Positions 10,901 through 22,290 of a stretch of DNA of 64,000 bases are shown in pieces. A program made the translations under genes and the position numbers. How positions within the stretch are numbered: position 1 is the stretch's first letter; each line of letters starts with the position of its first letter. The DNA comes from Panorpa germanica (lineage: Eukaryota; Arthropoda; Insecta; Mecoptera; Panorpidae). Below the pieces are notes generated by a model. It saw only the letters and a list, made by a program, of their open reading frames with translations, ran no database searches and had not been told where the DNA came from. The DNA is taken from positions 62,001-126,000 of the forward strand of contig CAVMBN010000126.1 in NCBI GenBank assembly GCA_963678705.1, written 5' to 3'.

Positions 10901-12325
10901 AGTAATTGGAAGAATTGTAAAAAGTAAAGAACCTCCAGAATTCCGAAAATTATATTTAATTAGATCGACTAAATCCGTTACGTATTTATAACATAAAAGT
11001 ACTGCTTTGCCATTAGAGTTCGAAATAGATTGTCCCTTGTTACCCCTGGAATGGGAATCAAAGACCCAGAAAAGGCTGTCGTGTTTGAACAGTGAAAATG
11101 TTTGACTGCAAGTAGTGAATAGTCCGTTTTTATATTTTTTAAAATATTTTTCTAAGAAATCTCCTGTTAATATATTAAGATGACCTTGAGCAGTGTCCAT
11201 AAGATCATAATTAATTTTACATAAACCATTACCAATCGATATATTTGGAATAATCTCCTCAATTAGTAGGAAAGGGTGACAACCGGGTTTTAAACTTTCT
11301 CGGTAACATTTGTCTCCTAGTATTAAAATATAATCCAATACTGATGTGGTCCAGCTATTTAATGTAATTAATTCTTGCATACATATACTAAATGTAGCTA
11401 TTGCCGTACATTGAGAATTTTTAGGTAAATTTCGAAAAACATCACTTGCCTGATTAAAATTTGCTTGTAAAATTGTATAAGGTTCTGGCAATTTAAATAC
11501 AGTTACACCTTTTTCGGAGACATTAACGTTTGGATAATTATAAATGGAACTTGTTATAATTTCCTCAACGTTTACAGAAGTAGAAGAATTATTTATTTCT
11601 TTTAATATACTATTATCTATAGTGCTTAATATACTAATAGGAGCAATAGAAAATTCTGTGGTTTTACAGCTACTAAAATTAAATTTAATCAAATTTATGA
11701 CATCAAGAAGATCTTTAAAGCATAAAAGAACGGACTTTCCATCTCTCTCACAAACAATTTGTCCTTTAATACCTCTTGGATGTGAATCAAATACCCAAAA
11801 TACATCAGATTCTTTGAAAATGACAAAAGTCTGATCACTAACTGTAAATAATCCATTTTTATGTTTATCGAAAAATGACTCTAAAAAGGGAATTGATAAC
11901 TCTCTTATTTCTGTATTTGCATTTCTAATGTCGCCCCAGCGGGTTTTTGCGTTATCATAATATACGACGTATGTGTTTTCTTTTAAGGAGATGTTTCTTT
12001 TAACTTTATCCGCTAATAAGAATCGGTGTTCGTTATCTAAACAATTGTCTAAGTAACACTGATCTCCAAGTATTAAAATAGAATCCAAAGTATCTGAATC
12101 CCATGAATTTAACGGAGTAGATTCGTTTACACATATTGCAGCAACACTGCAACTACTACATTGTAGACCACGTGTTGATTTACAAAATCTTTTATCAAAT
12201 TGATTAAAAGTACCTCTAACAATTGATAATGGCTTTTTTAATTTATTTGAATTGGACCTTAAAATCTTAATATGATCAGACGAAATCCGTTTTTTCCTAC
12301 CACAGCCAAATAATGATTTAGACAT
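7925..12325 (-). pseudogene. Helitron Rep protein with two C76-like cysteine protease domains (1,466 residues, truncated)
   Basis: Residues about 38-220 and 288-475 are two copies of one domain with the pattern FNQ, a Gln-Cys about 14 residues later, W..LD.ILILGD, LFT...F..F, then FDSH.RG.KGQ. This matches the layout of the herpesvirus large tegument protein deubiquitinase fold (peptidase C76). Candidate catalytic residues are Gln42, Cys56, Asp180/His182 in copy 1 and Gln292, Cys306, Asp423/His425 in copy 2. A Lys/Arg-rich region follows, with a 46-residue repeat (about 610-830). Next come a Cys-rich segment (about 920-950) and the Helitron_like_N/Rep domain with FITMTCNP (about 1306) and the HUH motif PHIHIL (about 1376). 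The frame stops at YRRREY, before the expected Rep tyrosine motif. The start is the first Met after stops and begins a plausible basic leader. It may still make a protease-bearing protein, but it cannot be a complete replicase. Confidence 0.83.
9850..10480 (-). repeat. 138-bp in-frame minisatellite inside the Helitron ORF
   Basis: A block repeats every 138 bases, with equivalent positions 9985, 10123, 10261 and 10399. It encodes a 46-residue unit of the type ETSELKQIRLKKQAVRNSKRF (written to 20: ETSELKQIRLKKQAVRNSKR) followed by ETPDERQ.RL. Predicted to be a charged helix. Because 138 is a multiple of three, copy-number change leaves the frame intact. Similar ETPEER-type repeats occur in other Helitron helicase proteins (family knowledge). 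Confidence 0.85.
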
Positions 12326-13749
12326 GTTGTAGTAGAAGTAAATAAATAAGCTATATATATTATAAAATAAAAATGAAAGTATTACCTAAACTAATTAAAC
12401 TATTACCTAAATTATAAATAGGTGTAAAGCATAAAAAAGATATTGCAATTTTGATTAATAATTCATATTAATATAAATATTTGTATAGATAAATATACTT
12501 AGCTCCTTAGAAGATCTCTGTGATGTAACATATGCCACTGTGGAATACTCCAGTATATTGTAATATATAGCTGTATATTATATAAATATGTAACCAATGC
12601 AGAGATTTGCAGACCTCTAAAATGAAAAAATCAATACGATAATGTATAACAAAGATAAATAACTAATACTACTTATACTATATACTAAATAACTAAGAGT
12701 ACTTATGGCAGAAATTTAAGGTTACATAAAGAAATTTTTAAAATATGTATTAATAAATGAAAAGAACAAACCAGTATTGACAATCGATGTAGTCTTTCTC
12801 AATTAGAACATAAGTATTATACTAAGTACAACACTAATAATTCGGTAATCTGAAAACAAATAAAGTATAATATACAAAAAAACAAATTTGGCCTAACGTA
12901 AGATTAAATAGGATATCACATAAGTTATAAATATCGGTAAATTACTACAAATAATATTAATTCGTAATAAAGATTCCAAGTTTTTAGCAGAATCAGACAT
13001 CCGCAGGCGCTAAAAACGGTTTTAATACAGCAAATAGTAATTACCTATTTGATAAACATCATTTACTCGTCTTTCAGATTGATAATAAGTTTCAGAAGAT
13101 ATTGCATAAAAACAGTTTTGGTAGTCATTTTTTTACGTGCTGATTCCGCGGATGGCCGATGATGGAAAAAACTTGAAAGTTTTGTTCGAAATATAAACTT
13201 TAAAACATATTCAAAAACTTTAAGTACGGGACACAATGTAAGGTAAATTATTTTTCTTCTGCTACTATAACAAAAGTATACAAATCGTTTTAATTATGTA
13301 ATGACAGTACTAAGTAAAGCAAAAAATCTTGCTAAATACATTGTTGTCAAGACATAACCAAAACAAAGTAACAGTTAATACACTGATATTATCATATATT
13401 TCACAATTTTTAGATATAGTAAACAGATAATTTATAATACTCATATGTAGCTACTTCATCGAAAAACTTCAACATTTTGCAGAATACATAATAGTATTTT
13501 TGTATACAACATACCTATAAATGTAACAACATATAAATATAAATAAATAAATGTATTAGATTAAATTAGTAAAAAGCTTACCTTATATATCAAAAGTAGT
13601 TTTAATGCACAAATAAATTATTATTCAACACTTAACAACAGAAATTCTTATATTTATAATTTGATATAAATCAAACAACAATCAATATATTGACTTTGCA
13701 GACGTTAAGAACTCATGTCATAGTAAACACTCAGCAGGGGGTACTATCT
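12326..13749. other. AT-rich spacer upstream of the Helitron ORF
   Basis: About 1.4 kb with no supported gene. It must include the 5' leader of the minus-strand Helitron, but I could not recognise an A^TC terminus. It ends at the left arm of the MITE that surrounds BEL1. Confidence 0.5.
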
Positions 13750-13862
13750 GAGCTAATGTTCAGTGCAGTCCAGTGATACCACATATTAAAACATAATATT
13801 TTTTACTTTTACAATTTCTGTTGGTAGAAATACATTTGAGTTTATTATTTCTTTTTCAATAC

Positions 13863-14511
13863 TGTTCATAAAAGCATGCAATATTCATATTTATATATCA
13901 ATATCTTGCCTTTATTTTTAATTAATGTTAGTTTTAAGAATTCTCTGTTTTAATTCATCTATATTTTATGCGTACTTGTTTTTATATATACTGCCGCCTT
14001 GGGCAACCATAACACTGTTTATGTAAACATTCTTTGTTTATATGAGTCACTTCTCTAGGGTTCCACACTACGTAAATGTTTCCGATTCAGTCTTATTAAC
14101 TCAAACCTGGAACGTAACGCACGCTTTAACCTATTAGTGCATATACAAAAAATAATAATTACACATATTATTATACCTAACTAAAACCGCGAGTTACATT
14201 TACTTAGTGTCGTAACTAGTATTTTAATCAATTAAAATATTTAATCAATTTATATGTAATTCAATAGTGTAGTTTTAAAATAAATGTAATCTAACAAAGT
14301 TCTGATGTTTTGCTGTGTTTTTTGATATAAATAAAAAATTGTTATTAATTAGTTAATAACAAAAAGGTCCTTAATAACAAATTGTGCGCACCCTAAGCTA
14401 TTGAAAGGAACTGAGCGACACTTGCCGTTCGAGAACTTGGAAACCGCTACCAGATCGCAGATAAGCCCACAGCCTGCTTATAGATCTACAAAGGTCCAAA
14501 CTCCCCAACCA
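13863..14511 (+). repeat. BEL1 5' LTR
   Basis: 649 bp, TGTTCATAAA at the start and CCCCAACCA at the end. It is nearly identical to 20446-21094; the visible differences are A/G near 14360, A/C near 14373 and A/C near 14396. It should hold promoter and polyadenylation signals, but I do not assign individual elements. The left 5-bp target copy AATAC is at 13858-13862. Confidence 0.93.
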
Positions 14512-14514
14512 TTT

Positions 14515-14532
14515 TGGTCCTTCGAGCCGGAT
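14515..14532 (+). promoter_or_regulatory. BEL1 primer binding site (tRNA-Tyr)
   Basis: TGGTCCTTCGAGCCGGAT starts three bases after the 5' LTR. Its reverse complement ends GGCTCGAAGGACCA, which matches the 3' end of animal tRNA-Tyr including the CCA tail. This is where minus-strand cDNA synthesis would start. Confidence 0.8.
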
Positions 14533-15333
14533 ATTCATCAGCAAGGTGAACATACCAGCAAAAAACCTCATTTTTGCGCCCAATTTTCATCAGAAACGAC
14601 GCAGCAATTGCAGCCATTTTGGGATCAGCTTCGAACAAAGAACTTCACACGCCAGTGGTGGTCAAGGTATTCCTGAACATTCTTATAAATTCCACCTATC
14701 CTTAATATTATCTCTATTTTGGGTTTTTCATTTACATTTTATTTTTATACACTTTTACATATATTACGTTTTAGTTGTTAATGCATTATTTCAAGGTGTT
14801 TGGCCATCAATGAATATTTCTAACATTCATTACGTCATTCATGCGTCTCACTCACATAATTTATTATTGTTTATGTGAGTTCCGTTGAATTTGATAAGCC
14901 GTTCGCTCGTATATTCCAGTCATTTAACGTCACTACTAGACTATGACTGTTCTGTTTAAGAGCAACGTATTTCGTGTTATTTGGACACATCCTCTTGCCT
15001 CGTTTAATCTAGCCATTTAACGCCTTACTAGGCTATGACTATTTTTAGAGCTCGTATTTCGTGTTACTTGGACACAACTTTTGCCTTTTATACTTCAGTC
15101 ATTTAACGTTCTACTACTGGACTATGACTGGGTAGGGCATATATACCATTGTAAACGTTTGAATATACATTCAAACTAACCTATTTGTGTGTTATCGAAC
15201 ACAGGGTTCGTATTACGTCTGTTACGTAATAGCCCACAACTAATATTATTTCGAACAATAATATATACATTAAATCATTTTTAAATATACATTTAAAAAG
15301 AGATCGTAAAAATTATTTAAAGCTCCATTCACA
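14533..15333 (+). other. BEL1 untranslated leader
   Basis: About 800 bp between primer site and gag start. It contains three related direct repeats around ATTTAACG..ACTA..CTATGACT (near 14925, 15011 and 15097), each followed by text of the type CGTGTTA.TTGGACACA. These may relate to packaging or translation control, but that is a guess. Confidence 0.6.
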
Positions 15334-17592
15334 ATGTCGTTAAAAACTTTAAGTACCAAAGTACATCAAATCAAATTATCATTAAAACAATGCAACCAGG
15401 CAATTGAAAATATTGATATAACAGATTCATCCACGTACGATGTGGAAGAAACAAAAATTTGTTATAAACAATGGCTACCATTAATGTCTTCAATTAATAA
15501 AATTCATACACAAATGCGCGAATTAACTGAAGATCAAGCTGAAATAGATCGCATTGATAGCGAAAATAATGATTTCTATACACAATACAGCAATATAGGA
15601 AAAATTATCAATAAAATTATTTCAGTTTCTGAATCACTTGCAATTCAGACAGTAGCTACACCTGATATAAAGCCATCAGTATTTTCAGATGAAGACATGC
15701 ATTTATCAAGCATTAACGTTCCAACGTTTTCCGGAAACATAGAACAATGGGATGAGTTCAAAGCCACATTTGAAAGCTTGGTTCACAATCAAGTTAAATA
15801 CTCTAATTTCAAAAAATTACACATCTTACGTCGTTCGGTGAAAGATGAGGCATTTGATACTATTGCATCGGTGCAATTAGATCCTAACAATTATCAATTA
15901 TGTTGGGATTTGCTAGTGACTGCGTACGATAATAAAAGAAAAATGATTTCACATCACCTTAATTCTTTTCTAAAAATTCCTGCTATTACCTCTGAGAGTA
16001 GTAATAAATTAAGAGCTACTGCAGCTTTAATTAGAAAGCACGTCAAGGCTTTGGAAAATATTATTCCGGAGGAAAATAGATGGAATCACATAGTGTCAAT
16101 ATTAATTTCTAAAAAACTAGATTCTGAAACAAAAAAGCATTGGCTAGCTTCAGACATTTCTAAAACTGACTATCAGGAAATTGATACTATGCTTTCTTTT
16201 ATGCTCGAGCGTGCTCACGAGTTAGATGAACACAATTGCGATTCTAATGTTACGCACAAATCCAGACCTCATAAATCCCTTTTAGTTTCACAACGCGACA
16301 AATGCCTGTTTTGCAATAAAGATCACAGTATAAGACATTGTAATAATTTTTTAAAACTCAACATAAGGGCTCGAATTAACGAGATCCGAAGAAGACAGCG
16401 GTGCCTAAATTGTTTGAGCAAAGGTCACACTATTAACAGCTGTACTTCAAAATACAGTTGCATTACTTGCAACAAAAAACACCATTCATTGCTACATATT
16501 GAAACAGAAGATTCGGATACTTCTGTTCCTAAAGCTAGCACTTCTAACGCTTTGACTGCGCATGTCAATCAGACGAATCAAGTAATACTTTCGACCGCTT
16601 TGGTAAGCATTCTTGATAAAGACGGTAAGCCAATTATCGCTCGCGCTCTTCTTGACAATGGTAGTCAAACTAGTTTCATTACCAATCGTTTAATTAGCAA
16701 ATTAAATATTCCTACCAAACAATCGCACGTGGTAATTTCGGGAATCGGTAATTCGGAAACTAAAATAAATCAGCAGGTAAAAATCGCTTTACATTCTGCA
16801 AATACAAATTACAAAACATTTGTAAACTGTCTCCTAATAGACAAAATAACTGATAATATTCCACACACTACCTTGGATATTAACAATCTATCAATACCCT
16901 CTAATATAAAACTAGCGGATCCTAGTTTTAATAAACCACAATCAGTGGATTTATTATTGGGTGCCGATATATTTTGGAAACTCCTACGTGTTGGCAATAC
17001 AAAGCTTGTTAATAATCGATTAAATTTGCAACGTACCTCCTTGGGTTGGATAGTTACCAACTATAAAGTTAATACTAACAACAACAATGCTCATTGTTAC
17101 CACGCATCTTTACAAACTCAAATGTCCAAGTTTTGGGAAATTGAGTCTGTTAAGGAATGTAGTTCTTTAACGGTAGAGGAACAGGCGTGTCAAGAACATT
17201 TCAATAAAACTACCACTCGCGATTCCGATGGTAGATTTGTAGTAACTTTACCACTAAAATTGCCTGCATCAATGCTAGGAGATTCCAAGACGGCCGCTAC
17301 TAAACGCTTTCTATCACTTGAAAGAAAATTTGCTAATAACGAGCAATATAAGTCCATGTATTCTGCGTTTATCCATGAATACATGCAATTGGGTCACATG
17401 TCTCTTAACCCAAATCAGACCTCGTCTGAACCCTCGTACTTTTTACCACATCACGGTATAATAAAATTAAGTAGTACCACAAGTAAGTTGAGAGTGGTCT
17501 TTGACGGCTCTATGTCAAGTAGCACAAACACGTCGCTTAACTCTTTACAAGCGAATGGCCGACCATTTAAAATGACTTATTTACTATCTTAA
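15334..17592 (+). pseudogene. BEL1 Gag-protease-RT (N-terminal part of polyprotein)
   Basis: The frame of 752 codons starts with ATG after an A-rich leader. Residues about 130-280 match the DUF1759 Gag region (NVPTFSGNIEQWDEFKATF). Zinc-finger-like Cys/His clusters lie at about 325-385 (CLFCNKDH; CLNCLSKGH; CITCNKKHH). The DUF1758 aspartic protease has ALLDNGSQTSF with Asp at about 441. The RT begins at about 690 (STTSKLRVVFDGSM). The protease motif is D-N-G where BEL2 and most retropepsins have D-S/T-G. Just before the end a one-base deletion shifts the frame and, in the original frame, an adjacent CAA codon reads TAA. The rest of the RT continues at 17593. Confidence 0.9.
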
Positions 17593-19652
17593 CAAAATTT
17601 CGTCAATACGAATATGTAGTCGTAGCAGACATTGCAATGATGTACCGACAAATACTGGTACACCCATCTCAAAGAAATCTTCAACAGATTCTTTGGAGAG
17701 ATAGCCCAGACGACAAATTACAAGCTTATCAGTTAAACACTGTAACTTACGGTACATTATCTGCAGCTTATCTTGCAATAAGAAGCTTAACGCAGCTAGG
17801 CTACGACAATACAACTGCACATCCAAATGCTGCAAACACAATCATCAATGATTTTTATGTTGATGACATGCTGACTGGGTCAAATGATCTGGCAGAACTT
17901 AAACAACGCTGCAATAAAATTATTGAAATTTTAAGCAGTGCAGGATTCAATCTACGTAAATGGATATCCAATGATCCTGCTGTATTAGTCGATTTGGACA
18001 ATACAACAAACGACAAACACTTCTATATCGAACACGGAGATATAGAACATTTCAAAACTTTAGGTGTCAAATGGAACTCTGAAACAGACTGTTTCAAATA
18101 CAGTATTGCACATTTTGATCCACCTGCTAAACTAACTAAACGAAATATTTTATCATATATTGCTAAAATTTTTGATCCACTTGGATTACTATCGCCTTGT
18201 GTCATACCTTTCAAATTAATGATACAACAATTATGGCTAGCTAACTTACATTGGGACGACGAAGTTCCAGAACATTTAGCAAATATTTGGACTGCTTTAA
18301 TAAAACAATTGCCAAGCTTAAATAACGTATCTATACCGCGAAAGTCATTAATCAGTAATTTCGAAACCATTGAAATTCATGGCTTTTGTGACGCTTCAGA
18401 ACGTGCATACGGTGCTTGCATATATTTTAAAAGCACTAATAATGAAAATATTTCTAAAACAACGTTATTACATTCAAAATCTAAAGTATCGCCTTTAAAA
18501 TCGCTAACAATTCCATGCTTGGAATTATGTGCAGCATTGTTGCTGTCTAGAATGACTAAAAAATTGTTGTCAATAATATCTGTACCGGTAAACCGCGTAA
18601 TTCTCTGGTCTGATTCAGTTATTGTACTATCATGGCTTAAATGCATACCTAACACCTTAAAGACTTTTGTAGCAAACCGTGTTTCCGAAATTCAAACAGA
18701 CATGAATTCCATCACTCAATGGCGTCATGTGCGTACTGAATATAATCCAGCTGATTTGATTTCGCGAGGCATTCTTGCTAGTAATATAATTGATTACAAT
18801 TTCTGGTGGCAAGACTGGTTATCGCAATCAGACAGTTCATGGCCTGAAAGTAATTGTACTGTAAAATGTTTACCTGAAACGAAATCAATTATATTGTCGA
18901 ATCATTCCATAACCAAATCAAATCCTATATTTGATACATTCTCAAACTTAAGAACTCTCAATAGAGTCACCGCGTATTGCCTACGTTTTATACACAACTG
19001 TAGAAACAAACAAAATAAGGCAAACGGCATTTTAACGGTTACAGAATTACAAGATTCAATGCAGCTTCTTGTGAAGTTAGCACAAAAAGAACATTTTGCG
19101 TCTGAATTAAAAGCTCTAAAGTGTAACGCACCTTTAGCAAACAAAAGCACATTGCTCTGTCTCAATCCCTTTCTCGACGATAACGACATCATTAGAGTAG
19201 GTGGCAGACTAAAATATTCAAATTTCGAATTTCACAGACGGCATCCTATTGTTCTACACAACAAACACAAATTAACAACGCTGATAATGGAGAAGGAACA
19301 CCTGAGATTATTTCATCCAGGCCCTCAAAAATTATTATTCAGCATAAGGGACCAATATTGGCCCATTAAAGGCATTTCTTTAGCAAAAAACATCGTACAT
19401 CGCTGTGTGACATGTTTCAGACAAAAACCGCGTTTTCCATCATCAAAAATGGGTTCTCTTCCATTTGCAAGAGTTTCTTTGGATTTTCCGTTCAAAGACA
19501 CCGGCGTCGATTATGCTGGCCCTATCATGGTCAGAAACAAATATGGCCGAGGTAGTAAGCTATTAAAATCTTACATTTGCTTATTTATCTGCTTCGCAAC
19601 AAAGGCTATACATTTAGAATTGGTTACTGAACTTACGACTCAGTGTTTCTAA
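17593..19652 (+). pseudogene. BEL1 RT, RNase H and integrase N-terminal part
   Basis: Open from just after the frameshift; the first Met is at 17637. Features are RT motif VVADIAMMYRQ, catalytic YVDD at 17856-17867, the Peptidase_A17-annotated linker, an RNase H-like segment (HGFCDASERAYGACIYF; LWSDSVIVLSWL), the H2C2 integrase zinc finger (H..H..C..C around 19300-19420) and the start of the integrase core (GVDYAGPI). It ends at TAA after TTC (19650-19652), where BEL2 has Leu, so this is a nonsense change in an otherwise continuous frame. Confidence 0.9.
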
Positions 19653-20402
19653 GCTGCTCTGAATCGATTCATATCGCGCAGAGGCAAACCTAATATCATT
19701 TATTCTGATAACGGCACAAACTTTGTTGGCGCCAGCCGGGCCTTAGGTAAATTTTTATCGGATGGAAATAATGCAAAAACAATTGAAACTGTGGCTTCTG
19801 ATTTAACCATTACATGGAAGTTCATTCCACCATACTCGCCTAGTTGGGGAGGTTTGTGGGAGAGTAACATCAAGTCCACAAAAGCACATCTTAAACGCGT
19901 CATACAAAATAATCATTTTACTTTCGAAGACACTTACACATTGCTAACCCAAATAGAGGCAATACTTAATTCTCGCCCTCTTTATCCCGCCTCCAATGAT
20001 ACTAACGACCTAGTTCCCATCACACCTGGACACTTGCTAATAGGACGGCAGCTTACTAGCATCGCTCCTGCAGAGGACGCTCCAATCAATCTTAGCAGAA
20101 TGCAGCGCTTCACACAACTTCAGGACTGCATTCAAAACTTCTGGAAACGCTGGTCGAATGATTATCTTGGACACTGCAATCAACTTTCCAAATAGAAAAC
20201 TTCTGCAGGTGTTGTACCGCAGCCCGGAAGTCTGGTTTTAATCAAAGAACCTAATCTACCTCCATCACACTGGATGTTGGGTCGTATCGTGAAAGTGAGT
20301 GTCAGTGATGATTTAACGACTCGTCTAGCCACTATAAAAACAATCAAAGGCAAATTAAAACGTCTAGTGCGACATCTTGCTCCACTACCAATCGAACATT
20401 AA
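19653..20402 (+). pseudogene. BEL1 integrase C-terminal part and DUF5641 tail
   Basis: Same frame as the preceding piece. It holds the second catalytic Asp (IIYSDNGTNF) and the Glu (WGGLWES), completing a D-D-E set with the upstream GVDYAGP, then the tail HLLIGRQL typical of BEL/Pao. A TAG at 20193-20195 replaces the Trp present in BEL2. Reading through it, the frame continues to a natural TAA at 20400-20402. Confidence 0.88.
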
Positions 20403-20438
20403 TTGAAACTTTGATAACATATCCCAATTTCAACGCCC

Positions 20439-20445
20439 GGGAGAA
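20439..20445 (+). promoter_or_regulatory. BEL1 polypurine tract
   Basis: GGGAGAA directly abuts the 3' LTR. It is short for a polypurine tract but is in the required position for priming plus-strand DNA. Confidence 0.6.
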
Positions 20446-21094
20446 TGTTCATAAAAGCATGCAATATTCATATTTATATATCAATATCTTGCCTTTATTT
20501 TTAATTAATGTTAGTTTTAAGAATTCTCTGTTTTAATTCATCTATATTTTATGCGTACTTGTTTTTATATATACTGCCGCCTTGGGCAACCATAACACTG
20601 TTTATGTAAACATTCTTTGTTTATATGAGTCACTTCTCTAGGGTTCCACACTACGTAAATGTTTCCGATTCAGTCTTATTAACTCAAACCTGGAACGTAA
20701 CGCACGCTTTAACCTATTAGTGCATATACAAAAAATAATAATTACACATATTATTATACCTAACTAAAACCGCGAGTTACATTTACTTAGTGTCGTAACT
20801 AGTATTTTAATCAATTAAAATATTTAATCAATTTATATGTAATTCAATAGTGTAGTTTTAAAATAAATGTAATCTAACAAAGTTCTGATGTTTTGCTGTG
20901 TTTTTTGATATAAATAAAAAATTGTTATTAATTAGTTAATAACGAAAAGGTCCTTCATAACAAATTGTGCGCACCCTACGCTATTGAAAGGAACTGAGCG
21001 ACACTTGCCGTTCGAGAACTTGGAAACCGCTACCAGATCGCAGATAAGCCCACAGCCTGCTTATAGATCTACAAAGGTCCAAACTCCCCAACCA
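20446..21094 (+). repeat. BEL1 3' LTR
   Basis: 649 bp, the partner of 13863-14511. It is followed by the target copy AATAC (21095-21099). The copies differ only near the 3' end. Confidence 0.93.
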
Positions 21095-21428
21095 AATACT
21101 ATTTGCTACATTTTTAATATCAGTAGATATATGCAATTATTTTCATTCAATATAAATGTGTTTTTAAAATTTTAATAATAGTAAAAAATATTATGTTTTA
21201 ATATGTGGCATCACTGAACTGCACAGAACTTTAGCTCAGTGCACTCCATTCACCCTTCATTCCCTTCAAATGTTGAGACGCCGAGCATTTTAGTTCACTA
21301 TTCCAAAATTGGCGCCTAAAGCGAACATGTTGAATACAGTCGATGAATCGTTTGGCTGTAAATTTTTCAAAGCAGCCAATATAAAAATGAAAAAAGAAAC
21401 TTTAATATTTATTCTAGAACATTCTTCG

Positions 21429-21647
21429 TGCCGGGTTCACACATGTTCAAATACTAATGGGTAAAGAGAATACACTGATTACGTATATATTGCTCACAGT
21501 GCAAATATTCGTGCTCACAGGGATAACGTTCTGTATTCGTAAACGAAAATAAACATTTTCGTCATAGTAGCAAAAACTTTCATGGTTCACATATACTTAT
21601 ATTCACTTTAACCATTCGTACACCATCACGCATGTGTGAACCCGGCA
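21429..21647. mobile_element. 219-bp MITE with 17-bp perfect terminal inverted repeats
   Basis: TGCCGGGTTCACACATG at 21429-21445 is the exact reverse complement of 21631-21647. There is no coding capacity inside, though internal shorter echoes (GTGCTCACAG, GGTTCACAT) occur. I see no clear target duplication, so the superfamily is open. Confidence 0.7.
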
Positions 21648-22290
21648 TCAGAATTTCAAAGCGGAATTCTTCTTCTTCTTCGGAATGTACATGAGAACTT
21701 AAATATATATACTAACTCAAAAGAAAATAAATATAAATGTTAAAATCGTTACGAAATAATAACATTTCAGGCTGGTTCTAAATGTTAGCCTGTAATACAT
21801 AATAATATTTGTTTCATAAAAGATATCTATGGTAATGCAAAAATTGTATATTACAATCAGAACCAATATTATTTCTTATTTATATAAAAAATATATGAGC
21901 TATATATATATGAAATATGTATGAACTGATATTTTAGGTCAATTTTTTAATTTTTTGTTGAAATATTGTATATTAATCAATATTTCAATAAAAATTTGCG
22001 TTTTTATTTTATTGAATATTTAAAAAATGACCGATATAATCTATTTAACGTTTGAATTTTATTTTAATGCGTAATATTCGTTGTTATCCTAGTAGTTAAT
22101 AATGGCAACAACAGTTCCTATTGCTGTGACATTTCTGTATCTCTTTTGCACTTCTCTTGTTTTATCACGATAACAATGGTTGGCAAATAAAAGTGGAGCG
22201 GAAGGTGAGGAAGGAATGACGTCAAGTAATCTGTCATTTGTTTAAATTTTTACCTTTTTTTTTAATTATTAAAGAGAGCGTAACCTTCTT
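21648..22290. other. AT-rich DNA without recognised features
   Basis: No gene is supported. A short stretch near 21960-22040 resembles sequence at 28040-28080 and 56755-56800 that borders other Helitron-like units. Confidence 0.4.

Larger units (their letters stand above)
7192..12325 (-). mobile_element. Internally deleted Helitron with C76-like N-terminal domains
   Basis: On the minus strand a long ORF with a HUH Rep domain (7925-12325) is followed directly by the last third of a PIF1-type helicase (7302-7945), the order found in Helitron replicases. An intact replicase would have several hundred more residues between them, so the element carries an internal deletion. The 3' flank is satellite-like sequence with tandem hairpins. 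I could not place the 5' TC or 3' CTRR ends with confidence, so the coordinates cover the coding part plus the near 3' flank. Confidence 0.8.
13863..21094 (+). mobile_element. BEL/Pao LTR retrotransposon (BEL1), 7.2 kb
   Basis: Two 649-bp LTRs (13863-14511 and 20446-21094), beginning TG and ending CA, enclose a gag-pol region in the order Gag, protease, RT, RNase H, integrase typical of BEL/Pao. The 5-bp target duplication AATAC lies at 13858-13862 and 21095-21099. A tRNA-Tyr primer site follows the 5' LTR and a short polypurine run precedes the 3' LTR. The LTRs differ at about three positions by eye, all near their 3' ends. The coding region has one frameshift and three nonsense codons, so the copy is not autonomous. 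Confidence 0.93.
13750..21237. mobile_element. MITE with 57-bp inverted arms, split by BEL1
   Basis: The arm at 13750-13806 is the reverse complement of 21181-21237 with 53 of 57 positions matching. Between the arms lie short spacers and the whole BEL1 element. Removing BEL1 and one AATAC target copy leaves a palindromic element of about 250 bp with no coding capacity, as expected for a MITE. The outer ends are uncertain, since similarity fades beyond the GAGCTAA end. BEL1 is therefore younger than the MITE. Confidence 0.75.

Noticed and set aside
14401-14878. ORFs across the BEL1 LTR and leader
   Set aside because: They overlap LTR, primer site and leader and have no homology; the second LTR repeats only the first part.
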